Shown here: one piece after another, positions 10,625 to 22,248 of the stretch
Layout: every line of letters starts with the position of its first letter
How positions within the stretch are numbered: position 1 is the stretch's first letter
From: Glycine soja
Taxonomy: Eukaryota; Streptophyta; Magnoliopsida; Fabales; Fabaceae
DNA length: 64,000 bases
Reading direction: 5' to 3'
Assembly (NCBI RefSeq): GCF_004193775.1
Contig: NC_041006.1
Coordinates: 20,396,817 to 20,460,816, forward strand
Notes under the pieces: model-generated
The model's input: only the letters and a program-made list of their open reading frames with translations
What the model was told of the DNA's origin: nothing
Database searches by the model: none
Position numbers and translations under genes: made by a program

Positions 10625-13600
10625 GCGAGCAAGGATCAAACTTGGATTACATAACCTCGCATAAGAAAAGCGTATGAACACGGGGTTGAAGAGTTTTTGT
10701 CATTTTCCCAAATAAATTCACCAACCACAGATGCAAAGTTTTTCCGCCCTTGCGTTAAATGTGTCAACGGCAGGCGTCACTCGTTGAATGACATTAGATC
10801 ACATCTGATATGTGATGGCTTTAGCCCCACTTACACAAAGTGGATATGGCATGGTGAGTTGGTTGGTCATACAGCAACATGTCCACCTCATCCGGTTGAG
10901 CTAGAAAGCGAAGATCGAATGGAAGACATGATACGTGATCTTGGGCAAGAGGACTTTCGGGAATTTCATGCAGATATTTATGATGATCTTCAAACAAATG
11001 CGCAGACGCTGTTGTATGTTGGATGCAAAAGCTTCAGTAGGTTATCAGCTGTGCTAGCTTTGGTTAACCTAAAGGCCAGATTTGGTTGGAGTGACAAAAG
11101 CTTCACTGAGTTGGTTTTGTTGTTGAAAAATATGTTTCCTGAAGATACCACATTACCGAAGAGTCACTACGAGGCCAAAAAGATATTATGTCCCGTTGGC
11201 TTGGAGTACCGAAGAATCCATTCATGTCCGAATGATTGCCTTCTGTATAGAAATGAGTTTGCGGATATGCAATTCTGCCCTACTTGTGGACTTTCACGCT
11301 ACAAGGGCAACGATGGGGAAGGTACTGAAGGTTCAGCCACCCCTAGTAGTCGTCCATCAAAGGTTTGTTGGTATTTGCCAATAATACCTAGGTTGAAGCG
11401 GTTGTTTGCCAGTGTACAGGATTCTAAATACTTAAGGTGGCATGTAGATGAAAGAAGAATGGATGGTATGATCAGACACCCCGCTGATTGTACACAATGG
11501 AAGACATTTGACTGCTTGTATCCAACTTTTGCACAGGAGCCTAGAAACCTAAGGCTTGCGCTTGCCTCAGATGGAATGAATCCCTTTGGTAACCTGACCA
11601 CCAATCATAGTTCGTGGCTGGTATTATTAATGATTTACAACCTTCCTCCATGGTTGTGCATGAAGCGCAAATACATGTTGCTGTCTATGATGATAGCCAG
11701 TCCAAAACAACCTGGAAATGATATTGACGTGTACCTGGATCCTTTGATAGAAGACCTGACCAAACTGTGGGTAGACGGGGTTGAAGTGTATGATGCAAAT
11801 GAAAAACAGTCATTCAACTTGCGTGCTATGCTCTTCTGTACTATTAACGATTTTCCCACTTATGGTAATTTGAGCGGATACAGTGTCAAAGGACACCACA
11901 CATGTCCTATTTGTGAAAAAAATACTTGTTACATCCAACTAACCCATGGGAAGAAGACAGTCTATACAAGGCACATAATATTTTTAAGTCGAAATCACCC
12001 ATATCGGCGTTTGAAGAAGGCATTTAATGGAGATAATAAGCTTGAAATAGTTGCTGAACCATTACGTGGACATGATGTTTACCAAAGGGTCAGAGACATA
12101 GAAACTACCTTTGGTAAGACATAAAAAAAGGACTTGTCTGCGAAGAACATTTGGAAAAAAAAGGTCAATATTCTTTGATCTTTCATATTGGTGCAATCTG
12201 GATGTTCGGGATTGTATGAACGTTATGCATGTGGAGAAAAATGTGTGTGATAGTTTGATTGGCACCCTTCTTAACATTAAGGGGAAGACAAAGGATGGTG
12301 TAAAATCTCGTCAGGATTTGGTTGAGTTGGGTATACGGGAGCAACTACATCCAGTTTTGCGAGGTGCTAGAACATATTTGCCCCCAGCATGTTAGACAAT
12401 GTCCACAACTGAGAAAAAAAGTTTTTGTCATTGTCTAGTAAATGTGAAAGTTCCTCAAGGATACTTTTCAAATATGAAGAGGCTTGTGTCAATTAAGAAA
12501 TTGAAATTGATTGGGCTGAAATCCCATGATTGCCACGTACTAATGCAACAACTTTTACCAGTGGCCATTCGTGGAATCTTGCCTGAAAAAGTTTGTAATG
12601 CCATCACTCGGTTGTGTTTTTTCTTTAATGCTATCTGCAACAAGGCTATTGACCCATCGCAGTTGGATATTTTGGAGAATGAAGCCGCCATTATTGTTTG
12701 TCAATTAGAGATGTATTTCTCCCCCTCATTCTTCGACATAATGATTCATTTAATTGTTCATCTTGTTCGCAAGATTCAATTGTGTGGCCCGGTTTATTTA
12801 CGATGGATGTATCCGGTTGAAAGGTTCATGAAGGTGCTGAAAGGATACACAAAGAATCAATATCATCCAGAAGCAAGCATAGTTGAAAGATATGTTGTTG
12901 AAGAAGCAATAGAGTTTTCATCAGATTATATAAGTAACGCACAACCAGTCGGGGTTCCTCAAAATCGGCATCAACCCACGAGTCAAGGTAGGGGAAGTCA
13001 AGGATTTGATGTTGTCACCATCAATTAGCAAAGGCTGTCCCAAGCTCATCTATATGTCTTAAACAACATAGCAGAGGTGATGCCGTACATACATTCTCAC
13101 AAAAACCAATTGTCAGCTAAAAACCCAAAAATGAACAAGATGAGGTTGTTGCAGGAACATAATAGAACTTTTGTTAACAATTCAGGCAGTGTATTTTTGC
13201 CGATGACACAGCTTCTGATACACTCCGACTGTTAGCCATTGGGCCAAATCTGAATGTGCCCACCTGGCAGGGATATGATATCAACGACTATGCTTTCTAC
13301 AAAAAGTCACAGGATGCAAGAAGTACCATGCAGAACAATATGGTTAGTGTTGACGGTGAGTCAACTCACTTTAGTAGTGTTTTTTATAACAATTCGATTA
13401 ACGCGTCAATGCCGTACTTTGGAGTCATTGAAGATATATGGGAGCTTGATTACGGTCAATTTAGAGTTCCTGTGTTCACTTGTTGATGGGTTCATGCGAA
13501 TACAGGGGTCCGCAAAGACAAAATGGGCTTTACTTTAGTTAACCTCAAAAAGGGTGGTTACAATGATGACCCATTTATAATGGCAGTGCAGGCCAGACAA

Positions 13601-13822
13601 GTTTTTTATGTCCAAGATCCATCTGACCCTACTTGGTTCGTGGTTATACAAGGCAAAAAATTTGATATGACCGAGTATAGTCATTATGCAACATTCGATG
13701 TGACTGATATGCCACCTGTCAATGAACAAATACCCGTGATGGAGGCCACCAACGAAGATGATGTTGAACATGCAACTAGACATGACCATCACGAAGGGCT
13801 ATGGGAGAATAACGACACCTAA
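10625..13822 (+). pseudogene. CACTA ORF1, tnp2-type transposase
   Basis: Domains in order are as follows. The N-terminal transposon-associated domain contains FFRPCVKCVNGRRHS and TKWIWHGE (10740-10860). The catalytic tnp2 region runs from about 11080 to 12240, with FPEDTTLPKSHYEAKK, the zinc-like FCPTCGLSRYK and DVYLDPLIEDLTKLW. DUF4218 is at about 12500-12900 (SPSFFDIMIHLIVHL). DUF4216 is at about 13256-13650 (DDPFIMAVQARQVFYVQDP). An acidic tail ends with TAA at 13820. The reading extends upstream of the first ATG near 10697 to about 10625 through an in-frame stop. Frame changes and stops at about 12122, 12393, 13026 and 13484 inactivate it. It is about 1060 codons long if read through, which is normal for the family. 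Confidence 0.85.
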
Positions 13823-15111
13823 CTGCCTATCATTTATCTAGTAACCCACTCCACCTACCGTTGAGGAGTGTTATGGGTTCAATTTAATTATCACCTTCAT
13901 TAATACTCAACCTTCATAACTGCCTAATTTTAAAGTTGTTGATTCAGTCGGTGCCTCAATGGTTTCCGTCCTATTCCTACCCGTTATGTGAGGATATTAG
14001 TTTGTAAACAACATATATGATAGCATGATTAACATGGTATAATGTGCGCAGTTAAACAGTAATGTTTATCAGCAATGAAGTTTTTGGCTTACATATCCTA
14101 ATTTGTGAAGCTGAGAGTATGATAGTGTAAATGGGAACCAATAATGGCTATGAAAATTTTATCTGAACGTGTTGCTTTCCTTATTTTTCTATTCATAGTT
14201 GTAATGTGAATTTTCAATTATTTTTTCTTTAAATTTCCTTTTTATTTGTGTGTTGTTCTGTGATATTTAAGTCAAACATTCCATGTTCCTAATTTATGGG
14301 TTTTTTTGGCACATAAGCAGTACAGGAAGTGAGGGACCATCACCAAGAAACAACTCTCATTGTAAGTATGCATTCTTAACATACCTTATTTGTGTTTGCA
14401 TCTCCTTAGGAATAGTATTTTTTTATGACTTCCTTAGGAATAGTATTATGGGTGTCATGACTGATGAGCATGCATTTGTTTTTAAATTAAATTGTGTATC
14501 ATTTATGCTTCCATTGTGATACTAATAATAGTTTGATTCCATTTTTAAATTACAACTTAAGTGCAGCTAAATCATAGGTAAAAGTGAAAATCATAGGTTT
14601 AAATACTATCAAGTGAAAATCATGTCTTCTAACTTTTTGCTTATTAGAGTGACAAATACTTACATATGCCTCAATACTACAAACCACCCACCAATATTAC
14701 GACTAAAAATTATCTTGTCAATTATTAAGTAATGTTGTGTATTACAGAAACTGAAAAAAAGGAGTTCATTATTCTAAGTTGTGCAGGCTTAAAAAGTATT
14801 TTTGCTTCTAATTAGAGATGACATGTGCAAACAAGTTATATAACTTCTTAAGACATTTACCAAATCTATTAGAGTAAATAAATACAACAACAATAGTCTT
14901 ATCTCACTAAGCAAGGTCTCTTACATGGATTACATGATGATGTCAGTAACCTTAGTTAAAAACTAAATTAAATTCTTAGGTATATTATGCATCATGAGAT
15001 CTCTTTTAATAATTTCCATTAAAAGAGATCTCATGAAATTTGCTGCTACATTAAATAATAGCCACAACTTAATTTACCATTTAAGGGTGAAGAAGAAACA
15101 AAAGTGTGAGG
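13823..15111. other. Inter-ORF spacer of CACTA II
   Basis: AT-rich DNA lies between the transposase stop and the captured CSLC exon. One exon-like block is visible at about 14327-14362, between an acceptor-like GCACATAAGCAG and a donor CATTGTAAGT. It would encode TGSEGPSPRNNSH, which I do not recognise. A perfect hairpin lies at 14992-15036. Nothing else is supported. Confidence 0.45.
14992..15036. repeat. Perfect 19-bp hairpin
   Basis: TCATGAGATCTCTTTTAAT (14992-15010) is followed by a 7-nt loop and then its exact reverse complement (15018-15036). The hairpin ends 75 bp before the CSLC exon boundary. Confidence 0.9.
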
Positions 15112-15843
15112 TCATACCTCCCTCTCATTACACATGGGAATCTGAACCAGAACCATTGGATGGCTACACGCAGATCCTTCAATATCATCAACCTTGAGGG
15201 CATCCCCATCAATCTTAGGCTTAATCCGCTTGTACTTTATCCAAAAGCACCCAAAGCAAAGCACCATACGGTCCACTGACTGTATAAGAAACAGAACAAT
15301 ACAAAACTTTGAAAGTGCCTGCATTGGTGGAGCAATGTACTCGCCACGGAACCTCAGCCAAGCAACATAAACCAAGTGCATCAAGCCTTCCAAATCTGCG
15401 GCACGAGGAATGTGCAAACTGGGATTCCCAAAATGCCAACCTTGCAAATAAGCCACCACCTCAAACACCAGAACCACCAAAGAACTCACAAGGAACACCT
15501 TGATGACCGTAAACAGCACCTTCCCCTTTTCCATTTTCTCACTCTCCAAGGTCACACCCTCCCTATCAATCAACCTCTTCCTTTTAGCTCCCATCAAAGA
15601 CCACAAAACTGTGGCAAACCAAGTTACACAACCAATAGCATGGTAAGCCTTGAGAAACAAGAACCATGTGACTTGCTTAGCATTCTTGCTGCGGGTTTTC
15701 TCCACTGGCCTGAATGCAGCATCAACACCATTAATCTCCACAACCGAGAAAGTGGGGTTCTCCATTGTCACCACAACTGGGGTACTCTTCTGAGTCTCCT
15801 TCATCCACCTATTGGAAAAATCAAAGCTTGGAGCCATTTCCAC
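15112..15843 (-). pseudogene. Captured first exon of a cellulose-synthase-like C (CSLC) gene
   Basis: The minus-strand ORF has 243 codons and no stop. It reads [20 protein letters not shown], then [20 protein letters not shown], and ends [12 protein letters not shown]. This is the N-terminal part of plant CSLC proteins, the Golgi glucan synthases that make the xyloglucan backbone. The start at the second ATG (15837) is the more likely native one. Hydrophobic stretches near residues 65-90, 118-140 and 190-210 match the N-terminal membrane region. The ORF stops where the native first exon ends, at GAG followed by GTATGA, a retained splice donor. The glycosyltransferase domain (D,D,D,QxxRW) is absent. 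It lies between the two CACTA ORFs in the opposite orientation, so it is a captured fragment rather than a gene in place. Confidence 0.85.
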
Positions 15844-16813
15844 ACAGATTCACACTTCCACACAAAAACCACTCACTACAAGCACACATATAGCCTTATA
15901 TACACATACATACAAAAGACTAAAGACACTAACTTTATAGATCTTTTTCAGTACCCATTATTGTGACAAAGACTAAAGACTCAGATCTGAAACACCCCCA
16001 TGAAAATGAGACCAACCATTTTGTGGCAAAAAAAGCTAGAAATTCCTACTTGGTCCAGAAGGAGAACCCTCTTGAAGGTTCAGCATTTATTAGGTAAATG
16101 CTGCTGCAGGCACAAAAAAAGTGAGAAACGTGAACTGAGTGAGAAGGGTCTTTTGTAGTGTGCAGGGTCTCTAGAAGAAAGAAAGGTACCTAACATGGGA
16201 AAGCCATCATTATGAGGGAAGGTATCTCTATCTATCCATCTGCAGCTGTAAGATGCTAATAACAAAAATATAGTCTGTCATTTCATATTAATCATAGGTA
16301 ATTACTATCATCTTACTGGAAAATTGGTGAAAGTTGAATTTCCCCAATACTTAAGTGTAGCAGATTCTTCTTCATCATAAGCCCCAGCAATATTTAAAAA
16401 ATAACATCTTATCATCATGTTATACATGATTAACCAAAATCTTGGTTCTCATAATGAAGCTACTCACCAAGGTAAACTATTAATCAATGCCAATTCCAGT
16501 TCAAGTTCCAAAAGGAAAGGATGAACATGAAAACATGCTAGCATGTTAGCAAGGAGAAGCAAGTGAACGAGAAAAGCTAGGCAATATATTGAGAAGTTGA
16601 TGCTAAAGCCAAAGAGGAGGAACTATATACCTTGCTTCCCTTTCTTCTTCTGTGTTATGTTCCAAGAGAGTTTGTCCCACTAGTGAGCTTCATACCGACC
16701 CGTCCATCTATGTCTGTTTACAGTCTAATTTGGATTAGCAAATTCAACAAAAGACAAAAGTAGTTAGTGGTCTTTGAAACTATAGAACAATTGGAAATTC
16801 CTTCTTATATGAC
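15844..16813. other. Probable CSLC 5' flank and unassigned DNA
   Basis: The part next to the CSLC start (15844 to roughly 16060) may be its captured untranslated or promoter sequence. It has TATATACA-type AT-rich segments at 15895-15915 on the opposite strand. Farther right I see no supported gene. Confidence 0.35.
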
Positions 16814-17046
16814 CTGTTAACACCGCGAAGTCTTGAGCTTCTCTTTGTTGTGCTGATTGAAGAATTTTCACCAACTTCTTGCTGTGGTAACTGCTGGTGG
16901 TGGTTATCATCACCGCTGCTTGCTGCTGCAGCAACCTCTCTTTGTCGTCTCTTGACACCCCATGTTCCTTGGAACTCACCTTCTACCATAGACATTTGGC
17001 TCCTTCCAAGCCTCACTTCAATAATATTCTCTTTCATCATTACCAT
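16814..17046 (-). pseudogene. Possible captured first exon of a plant transcription-factor gene (AP2-like?)
   Basis: The minus-strand ORF from 17046 reads VMMKENIIEVRLGRSQMSMV, then GTWGVKRRQRE, an Ala/Ser/His/Gln-rich linker (VAAAASSGDDNHHQQLPQQ) and TKRSSRLRGVNR. It then meets a plausible donor (AACAG|GTCATA at 16814). The basic segment followed by SSRLRGV looks like the beginning of an AP2 domain (SS-x-x-RGV-x-R), with the rest missing. This identity is tentative. It sits in the CACTA II inter-ORF spacer in the same orientation as the CSLC exon. If not AP2-like, it is an unrecognised regulatory-protein exon. Confidence 0.35.
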
Positions 17047-18289
17047 TTCTTTTGTATTGTGATGTTCTAACTGTTTGGTAGAGTCTCTTTTTATCCCTTC
17101 TCAACTGAGCTTAACTTGATGCAATGTTTGTGAGGTGTGTGTTGTTCTTATAATTTGCATATTTAATTTGTCCTTATTATGCTTTGGTATTTATCGTTAG
17201 CTACAATATTGAAGTTACAAACAAGGAGGACGATAATTACGGGGGAAATTAGAGAACAGGTTTGTGTTGTCCCTATTGCCAGCTCAAAGTCCATGAGTCT
17301 TGAATTTGCTTTGGTATTTATCGTTAGCTACAATATTGAACAATCCTAGATCTAACAGCACCAGTCAATTATTCCAATTTAATTAAGCTAACTCTAACAC
17401 GTTGAATTTTTGCACTTTACAAGACTACCCTTTCTAGCTTCTAATTGCATATAACCTTATGTTATGTGTTTTAGTTTAAATGTTTAAAGTGAGTGATATT
17501 CATAATAAACATTCGGATGATATAGGTTGATTTAAAATTGGAACAGGCTAGAAATCGAATTGCTTAACTCATAAACTATATCTTCTTGTTGTTGTGATCT
17601 TTAAACTATGTCTTAGTGAATGAAAAAAATGACAAAAATTTAGTTGCATTCAAATACATGCAAGCCTTCAAATTGCCAATGGAATACTTTTTTCCCCTTC
17701 TTTACTTAGATTTCACAATCAATTTTAATAGTTTTTTCCAAAAAGGACAAAAGTAAGAAATTAACAAACATAGCCTTGTTGACAACAATTTGCTTTCCCT
17801 AAATCTCCTTCTGTTTTCAAAATATGGCTACTGTTTCTAATTAACTATCTTAAGGGAGAAAGAGAGACGAGGTTATTAATTTGAGAGGGGGACCTTGTGG
17901 AGTTTGAATATAGGAATCTCACGACGCCTTGTAAGCCAACATTTGGAGTATTTGTATGTGGTGCATAATTTCGAGAAAATTCACAGATTGATGATGTATC
18001 TTAAGCGGTTGACAATCTCCCTCCAAAATTTGTACTCCAAATTCTATGTTGTTAGTGGAAGACCACTTAAGTAAATTGTTTGTGTCTAAAATTAAAGTTT
18101 TAAATTTTTTTTTTATCAAATAACGTTTATTTTAAAAACTAAATTTTAATGTAAAAATGTAATTTGCCAAATATCACCTGAGGTTTAAGTGAATTTCACA
18201 CTTTTTCTTCATATTTGTCTGAGTTGGATATCATCCACAAACCTGTGTTGTCTACACCTTATCTGTGATTGTGTCATCATCTCATCCTC
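17047..18289. other. Unassigned spacer with a 33-bp direct repeat
   Basis: The stretch is AT-rich and I support no gene in it. The sequence GCTTTGGTATTTATCGTTAG plus CTACAATATTGAA is present at both 17181-17213 and 17308-17340, an exact 33-bp direct repeat with a 94-bp spacer. This could be a target-site or repair-associated duplication. Confidence 0.5.
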
Positions 18290-18754
18290 CTTCTTTAAAT
18301 ATACCTTTTAATTCTTCTCAGTCTCAAAGTCATGTCTCACCATCCTGTGTTGTTCTGGTACTGTTGTTCCACAGCCTACTGCTCAATACTCAGTGTCTTA
18401 TCCTAGTCTTGCGCAGTCTCCAGTTAATGCTACAGCAGTCGCTACTGCTATCGGTACTGAAAATTGTTACACCGTTGATTCTCATGATCAACCTGAAGCA
18501 GCTGCAACTGAATCACAAAATTCACCACAACATGTTGCTAGATCAGTCAATGTTCATCCTATGATTACTAGAGGCAAAGATGGCATAGTTCAGCCAACAA
18601 TTCATCCATCCTTGCTTCTTGTTGATGCTGAACCTAAATTTGTGAAACAAGCTCCTCAAGACTCCAAGTGGCATTCTGCTATTACTGATGGGTGGCTAAG
18701 GATTTTAAGTCAGAAGTTTGGTTTTGATTTTAATGAACCAGAGGTACTGAAATA
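18290..18754 (+). pseudogene. Ty1/copia polyprotein fragment
   Basis: The frame containing HPMITRGKDGIVQPTIHPS, then AEPKFVKQAPQDSKWHSAI (about 18555-18690) matches the linker between integrase and reverse transcriptase of plant copia elements. There HPM-x-TR-x-K-x-GI and the VKQAL-x-D-x-KW motif precede the RT domain. The frame leaves this similarity at about 18690 and continues as unrelated sequence (GWLRILSQKFGFDFNEPE) to a stop at 18753. No LTR or RT core accompanies it. It appears as another fragment inside CACTA II. Confidence 0.65.
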
Positions 18755-19106
18755 GAGCAATAGGTGCAGATAAAATTTATGGATACAGATGAAATTTACA
18801 TTTAATAGTCGCAAAAGTAAGAATGCATGTATAGATGCAGACATAAGGAGCAAATGTACTCGAATTAGCTAGGATTCAATTTGTGTACGATTGTTTCCAA
18901 TAAAATAATAGTGTCATGTTTATAAAAAATAACTAATGTTACTGACTTTGGAAAGATTGATCCCTAATATTCTGCATTGGTATTTGTGCTACTAAATTAA
19001 TAATTTGTGTGCAGTAATGCTTACTTGCTGACTGTTGTCCCCGTGTATTTATCTCACTGTTACTGACTGTTGTCCTCATGTATTTTGTTTCAGCACGGTC
19101 CTTCGA
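18755..19106. other. Region upstream of CACTA II ORF2
   Basis: AT-rich sequence with no gene visible. It ends in a pyrimidine-rich run and TTTCAG just before the ORF2 start, which could be an acceptor site for a leader intron (compare TATGTAG before ORF2 of element I). Confidence 0.4.
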
Positions 19107-22100
19107 ATGACGACACCCCCACCATCACCTACACAGGCCGAGATTCCTTCTGATGGGACGTCTAGGAAAACTAGACAAGCCACTCGACTAAGAAGGTTGA
19201 CAGCAAGAACATTGGATCAACCAAGGGCAATAGTTAGTGTCAATCCAGCCACTGGTAGAGGATCAGGACCTCACAAGGATAAGTTTCACAGTTATCTTGG
19301 AGTTGTGGCACGAGACAAGATTCCAATTGTTCACTCTACCTGGAATGATGTACCAGAAACACTGAAGAACATGATATGGGATGGCATATTTGTAAGTTCG
19401 GCATGCTGGTCATTTAATATTTGTTACAAACATTCATGTGTTTGCATTTTATTTTCACACACATGTTTTGTAAGCAAAATTCGACATCCCCGAGGGTGAT
19501 AATGCCAAAAAGAAGGTCATGTCAATGGTGGCAACACATTGGAGGCAATTTAAGTCGTCTTTGACAACAAAATATGTGTATGGTAACAGTGATGGGCAAG
19601 CAAAAGATTATCCTTTGGTTAAATATGGCATTGATGCAAAAGATTAGGCCGAGTTTGCAAAAATGAGGCAAACCCCTACCTGGCAGGGTTTTTTCAGTAT
19701 TAATGTTTTCACCTCCTTACATATTGTTCATGCTTTTCCTTGCAACACATGTTTTGCTTAATCATTGACAAATGCTTCTTTTTTATTTCAAGGGGATACA
19801 GAAAAAGGCACAGGAGATTCAAAAATACAATGACTCTCTACACTTGTTGTCTAGGGGAGGGTATGAGCTGCTAGAAAAAAAATTAATGGCTGAAAAAAGG
19901 AAGATACGAGAAGAACAAGCAGCATTTACTGAGGACCCTTCATTGTTCCTCCCATCGTCCCCAATTTCTAGACACGAGAAGTGGAAGAGTGCGTGCACAA
20001 AACAATATGGTCAGATGACATCTCAAGCCGCCAAAGAAATAGCTGACAAAATTGTGAGCAACTAACATAATAATTGTTACTGACAAGCAAATCAAACTTT
20101 TGAATGACAACTCCCTTTATGGCTTGATCTTGTTTCCTGTTATTTGAACAGGACTCTTTGGAAGAGCAAAGCATACAGGGCAGCATTGTGCCTTCAGGAC
20201 GTGACGATATTTTGAACATGGCTATTGGAAGACCGGAGCATTATGGTCTTGTATGTGGGGATGGGACAGGGGTTACAATTAGCCAGTACTTTGGTCCAGC
20301 ATCACGTCGGTCTACCACTTCATCAAACTCCATCACTGCATAACAGTTGGCTGATATCATTGGTAACCTAAAGGAAGAATGGCGAAGAGAGGCTGAACAA
20401 GAAAACATAAAAAGAGAGGAGGCGTGGATGAGGAGGGTAGAAGAGGAAAAACAATGCACTATGGACACATTTAAAGGACAAATACAACAAGCTATCAAGT
20501 TGGAGTTGTCACAAATTGCATCACAACATTCAGCCCCACTCCAGCCACATGATATACAACTATTAGCAGCAAGGGTAAGCATGAATGGGAGCTATGCAGC
20601 ACTAGAGACAAATGCGTTAGCTAAAAAACCCTCTCAGTTGCATGGTGGCAGCGTCGGCTGCATGTAACTACCGAGAACTCCAACAAATTAGTGGCAGTGG
20701 GCAAACAGTGCGACACTTTTGGCACCATCCACAACATGCCCTATTCTGATGATGTTGTTCGGGTGAGTGTGGTCGAAGTTATTGTCAGTGATGCTGAGGT
20801 TCCAATCCCTACATCAGAAATAAAGTTTCTGAAAGAAGCTTTAGGGAGTTTTGTTCCATGGCCAACACATTTGGTCAAACCCATGTTGCCTGAGGTAATT
20901 ACATCTTTAATGGATAGTAACATTATTGAGTTTGTAAAATGGTTAGTTACGTAACTGTTTATTATGATTTGTACTCCCTATAGGAATAGACAAGGATGTC
21001 AGCTCACCATTGAAGACTGTTGAGGAGGAAAAGGCAGCTGTCGTGGTTGATCCATTGGGAGAGTTGGTGAAGAACTTGTTCGAGATTTACCAAAGGCCTG
21101 TTGGGGTGTCATGGGATGGCGCTAAATTTGGGATCAATAATGTCAAAGATGGCTTCTTCATCACACACGCTGATGTGAGTGAGATAATTTTAGGTGACAA
21201 GTGTTTGAACATCTCCATTCTACAGTTATGGCTTATGTAAGTCTATATCTTTATTAGGTGAAACATGTGTACACTGTACAATTTACTTAGTTTAAATAAC
21301 CTATTAACAACTTTTATGAAAAAATGTTTTAAATAGGTTTATTCATGATTGGAGTGCAAGCATAGGTTATGGAGCATTGTATGGGTTCCTTGAACTTCAG
21401 TGTATCCACAATGCAAACACTAGACGTCAAGAGTGTGAAAATTACATTGGAAGATGGTTGAAGGGAGCAAGAAAACAAATTTACATAGCACCTTATTTAA
21501 ATCAATAAGTTGAGTTAATGTTGGTCAACTACGGTTATGTTGAACATATTGACTGAATGAAGTTCCTTTATCTGTTCAGGGCCCATCTGCAGCTGCTCGT
21601 ATTGTGCCCAGGTGACAATCTAGTGGTTTGGTTTTGTTCTTTGCTAAAGAAGCCTGATGCTTCCATTAAGGGTGTAGTAAACAGGTTAGTGTTGCGTCTG
21701 CCATAGTCAATGACATAATGCAATCGTACATCAAACCACCAATGATCATAATGCTTTGTTTCTATATTTAAAATAGTGCAATGAAATCAGTCAGCAAAAC
21801 TGCAGAGGGAAAGCCACCTCAGCATGGGCCTCAGTGGATTGAAGCAAAGGTACACTTATTTTAAATTCCAAATGCCATATGGATGTCATCTGTGTTTGCG
21901 TTGACTGAATTGACAACGTTATGTGTGCGCGTATGTCCTGTAGAGTCATGTTCAAACAGGAAACTACGAGTGTGGATACTATGTTATGCATTGGATATGG
22001 TGCATCGTAAGTGCTGGATTGAAGGATGAATGGATTCACGTATATTTCTTGTTATTCATTTTGTTGTTATTGTAATTAGACGTCACTAGTTTTGACCTCG

Positions 22101-22248
22101 TGCTACATCATTTACTAAATTCATATTTACATATGTGCAGTGGTTTTCTGATTGATCAGCGATAACAGAAGAGACCATGACCACACTCCGACATAAATGG
22201 GTGGCATATTTTCTCCAAATGAAGAAATGCGAACTTAGAAAAAATTAG
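19107..22248 (+). pseudogene. CACTA ORF2 with C-terminal ULP1-like protease domain
   Basis: The ATG at 19107 begins MTTPPPSPTQAEIPSDGTSR, followed by SVNPATGRGSGPHKDKF and YLGVVARDKI, parallel to element I. Exon-like blocks fall at about 19107-19391, 19476-19690, 19792-20053, 20150-20893, 20983-21237, 21335-21508, 21579-21684, 21777-21849, 21942-22031 and 22140-22248. The fourth block carries a charged helical segment (WRREAEQENIKREEAWMRRV), probably a coiled coil. The protease part has the histidine in AHLQLLVLCPGDNLVVWFC and the catalytic cysteine in YECGYYVMHW (21970 onward). Stops at about 19646, 20341, 20665 and 21505 and a frame change near 20665 disable it. It lies 5.3 kb from ORF1 because of captured DNA. 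Confidence 0.8.

Noticed and set aside
15112..15843. A functional CSLC gene
   Set aside because: Only the first exon is present. No glycosyltransferase domain follows on the minus strand, and the fragment lies between ORFs of one transposon.
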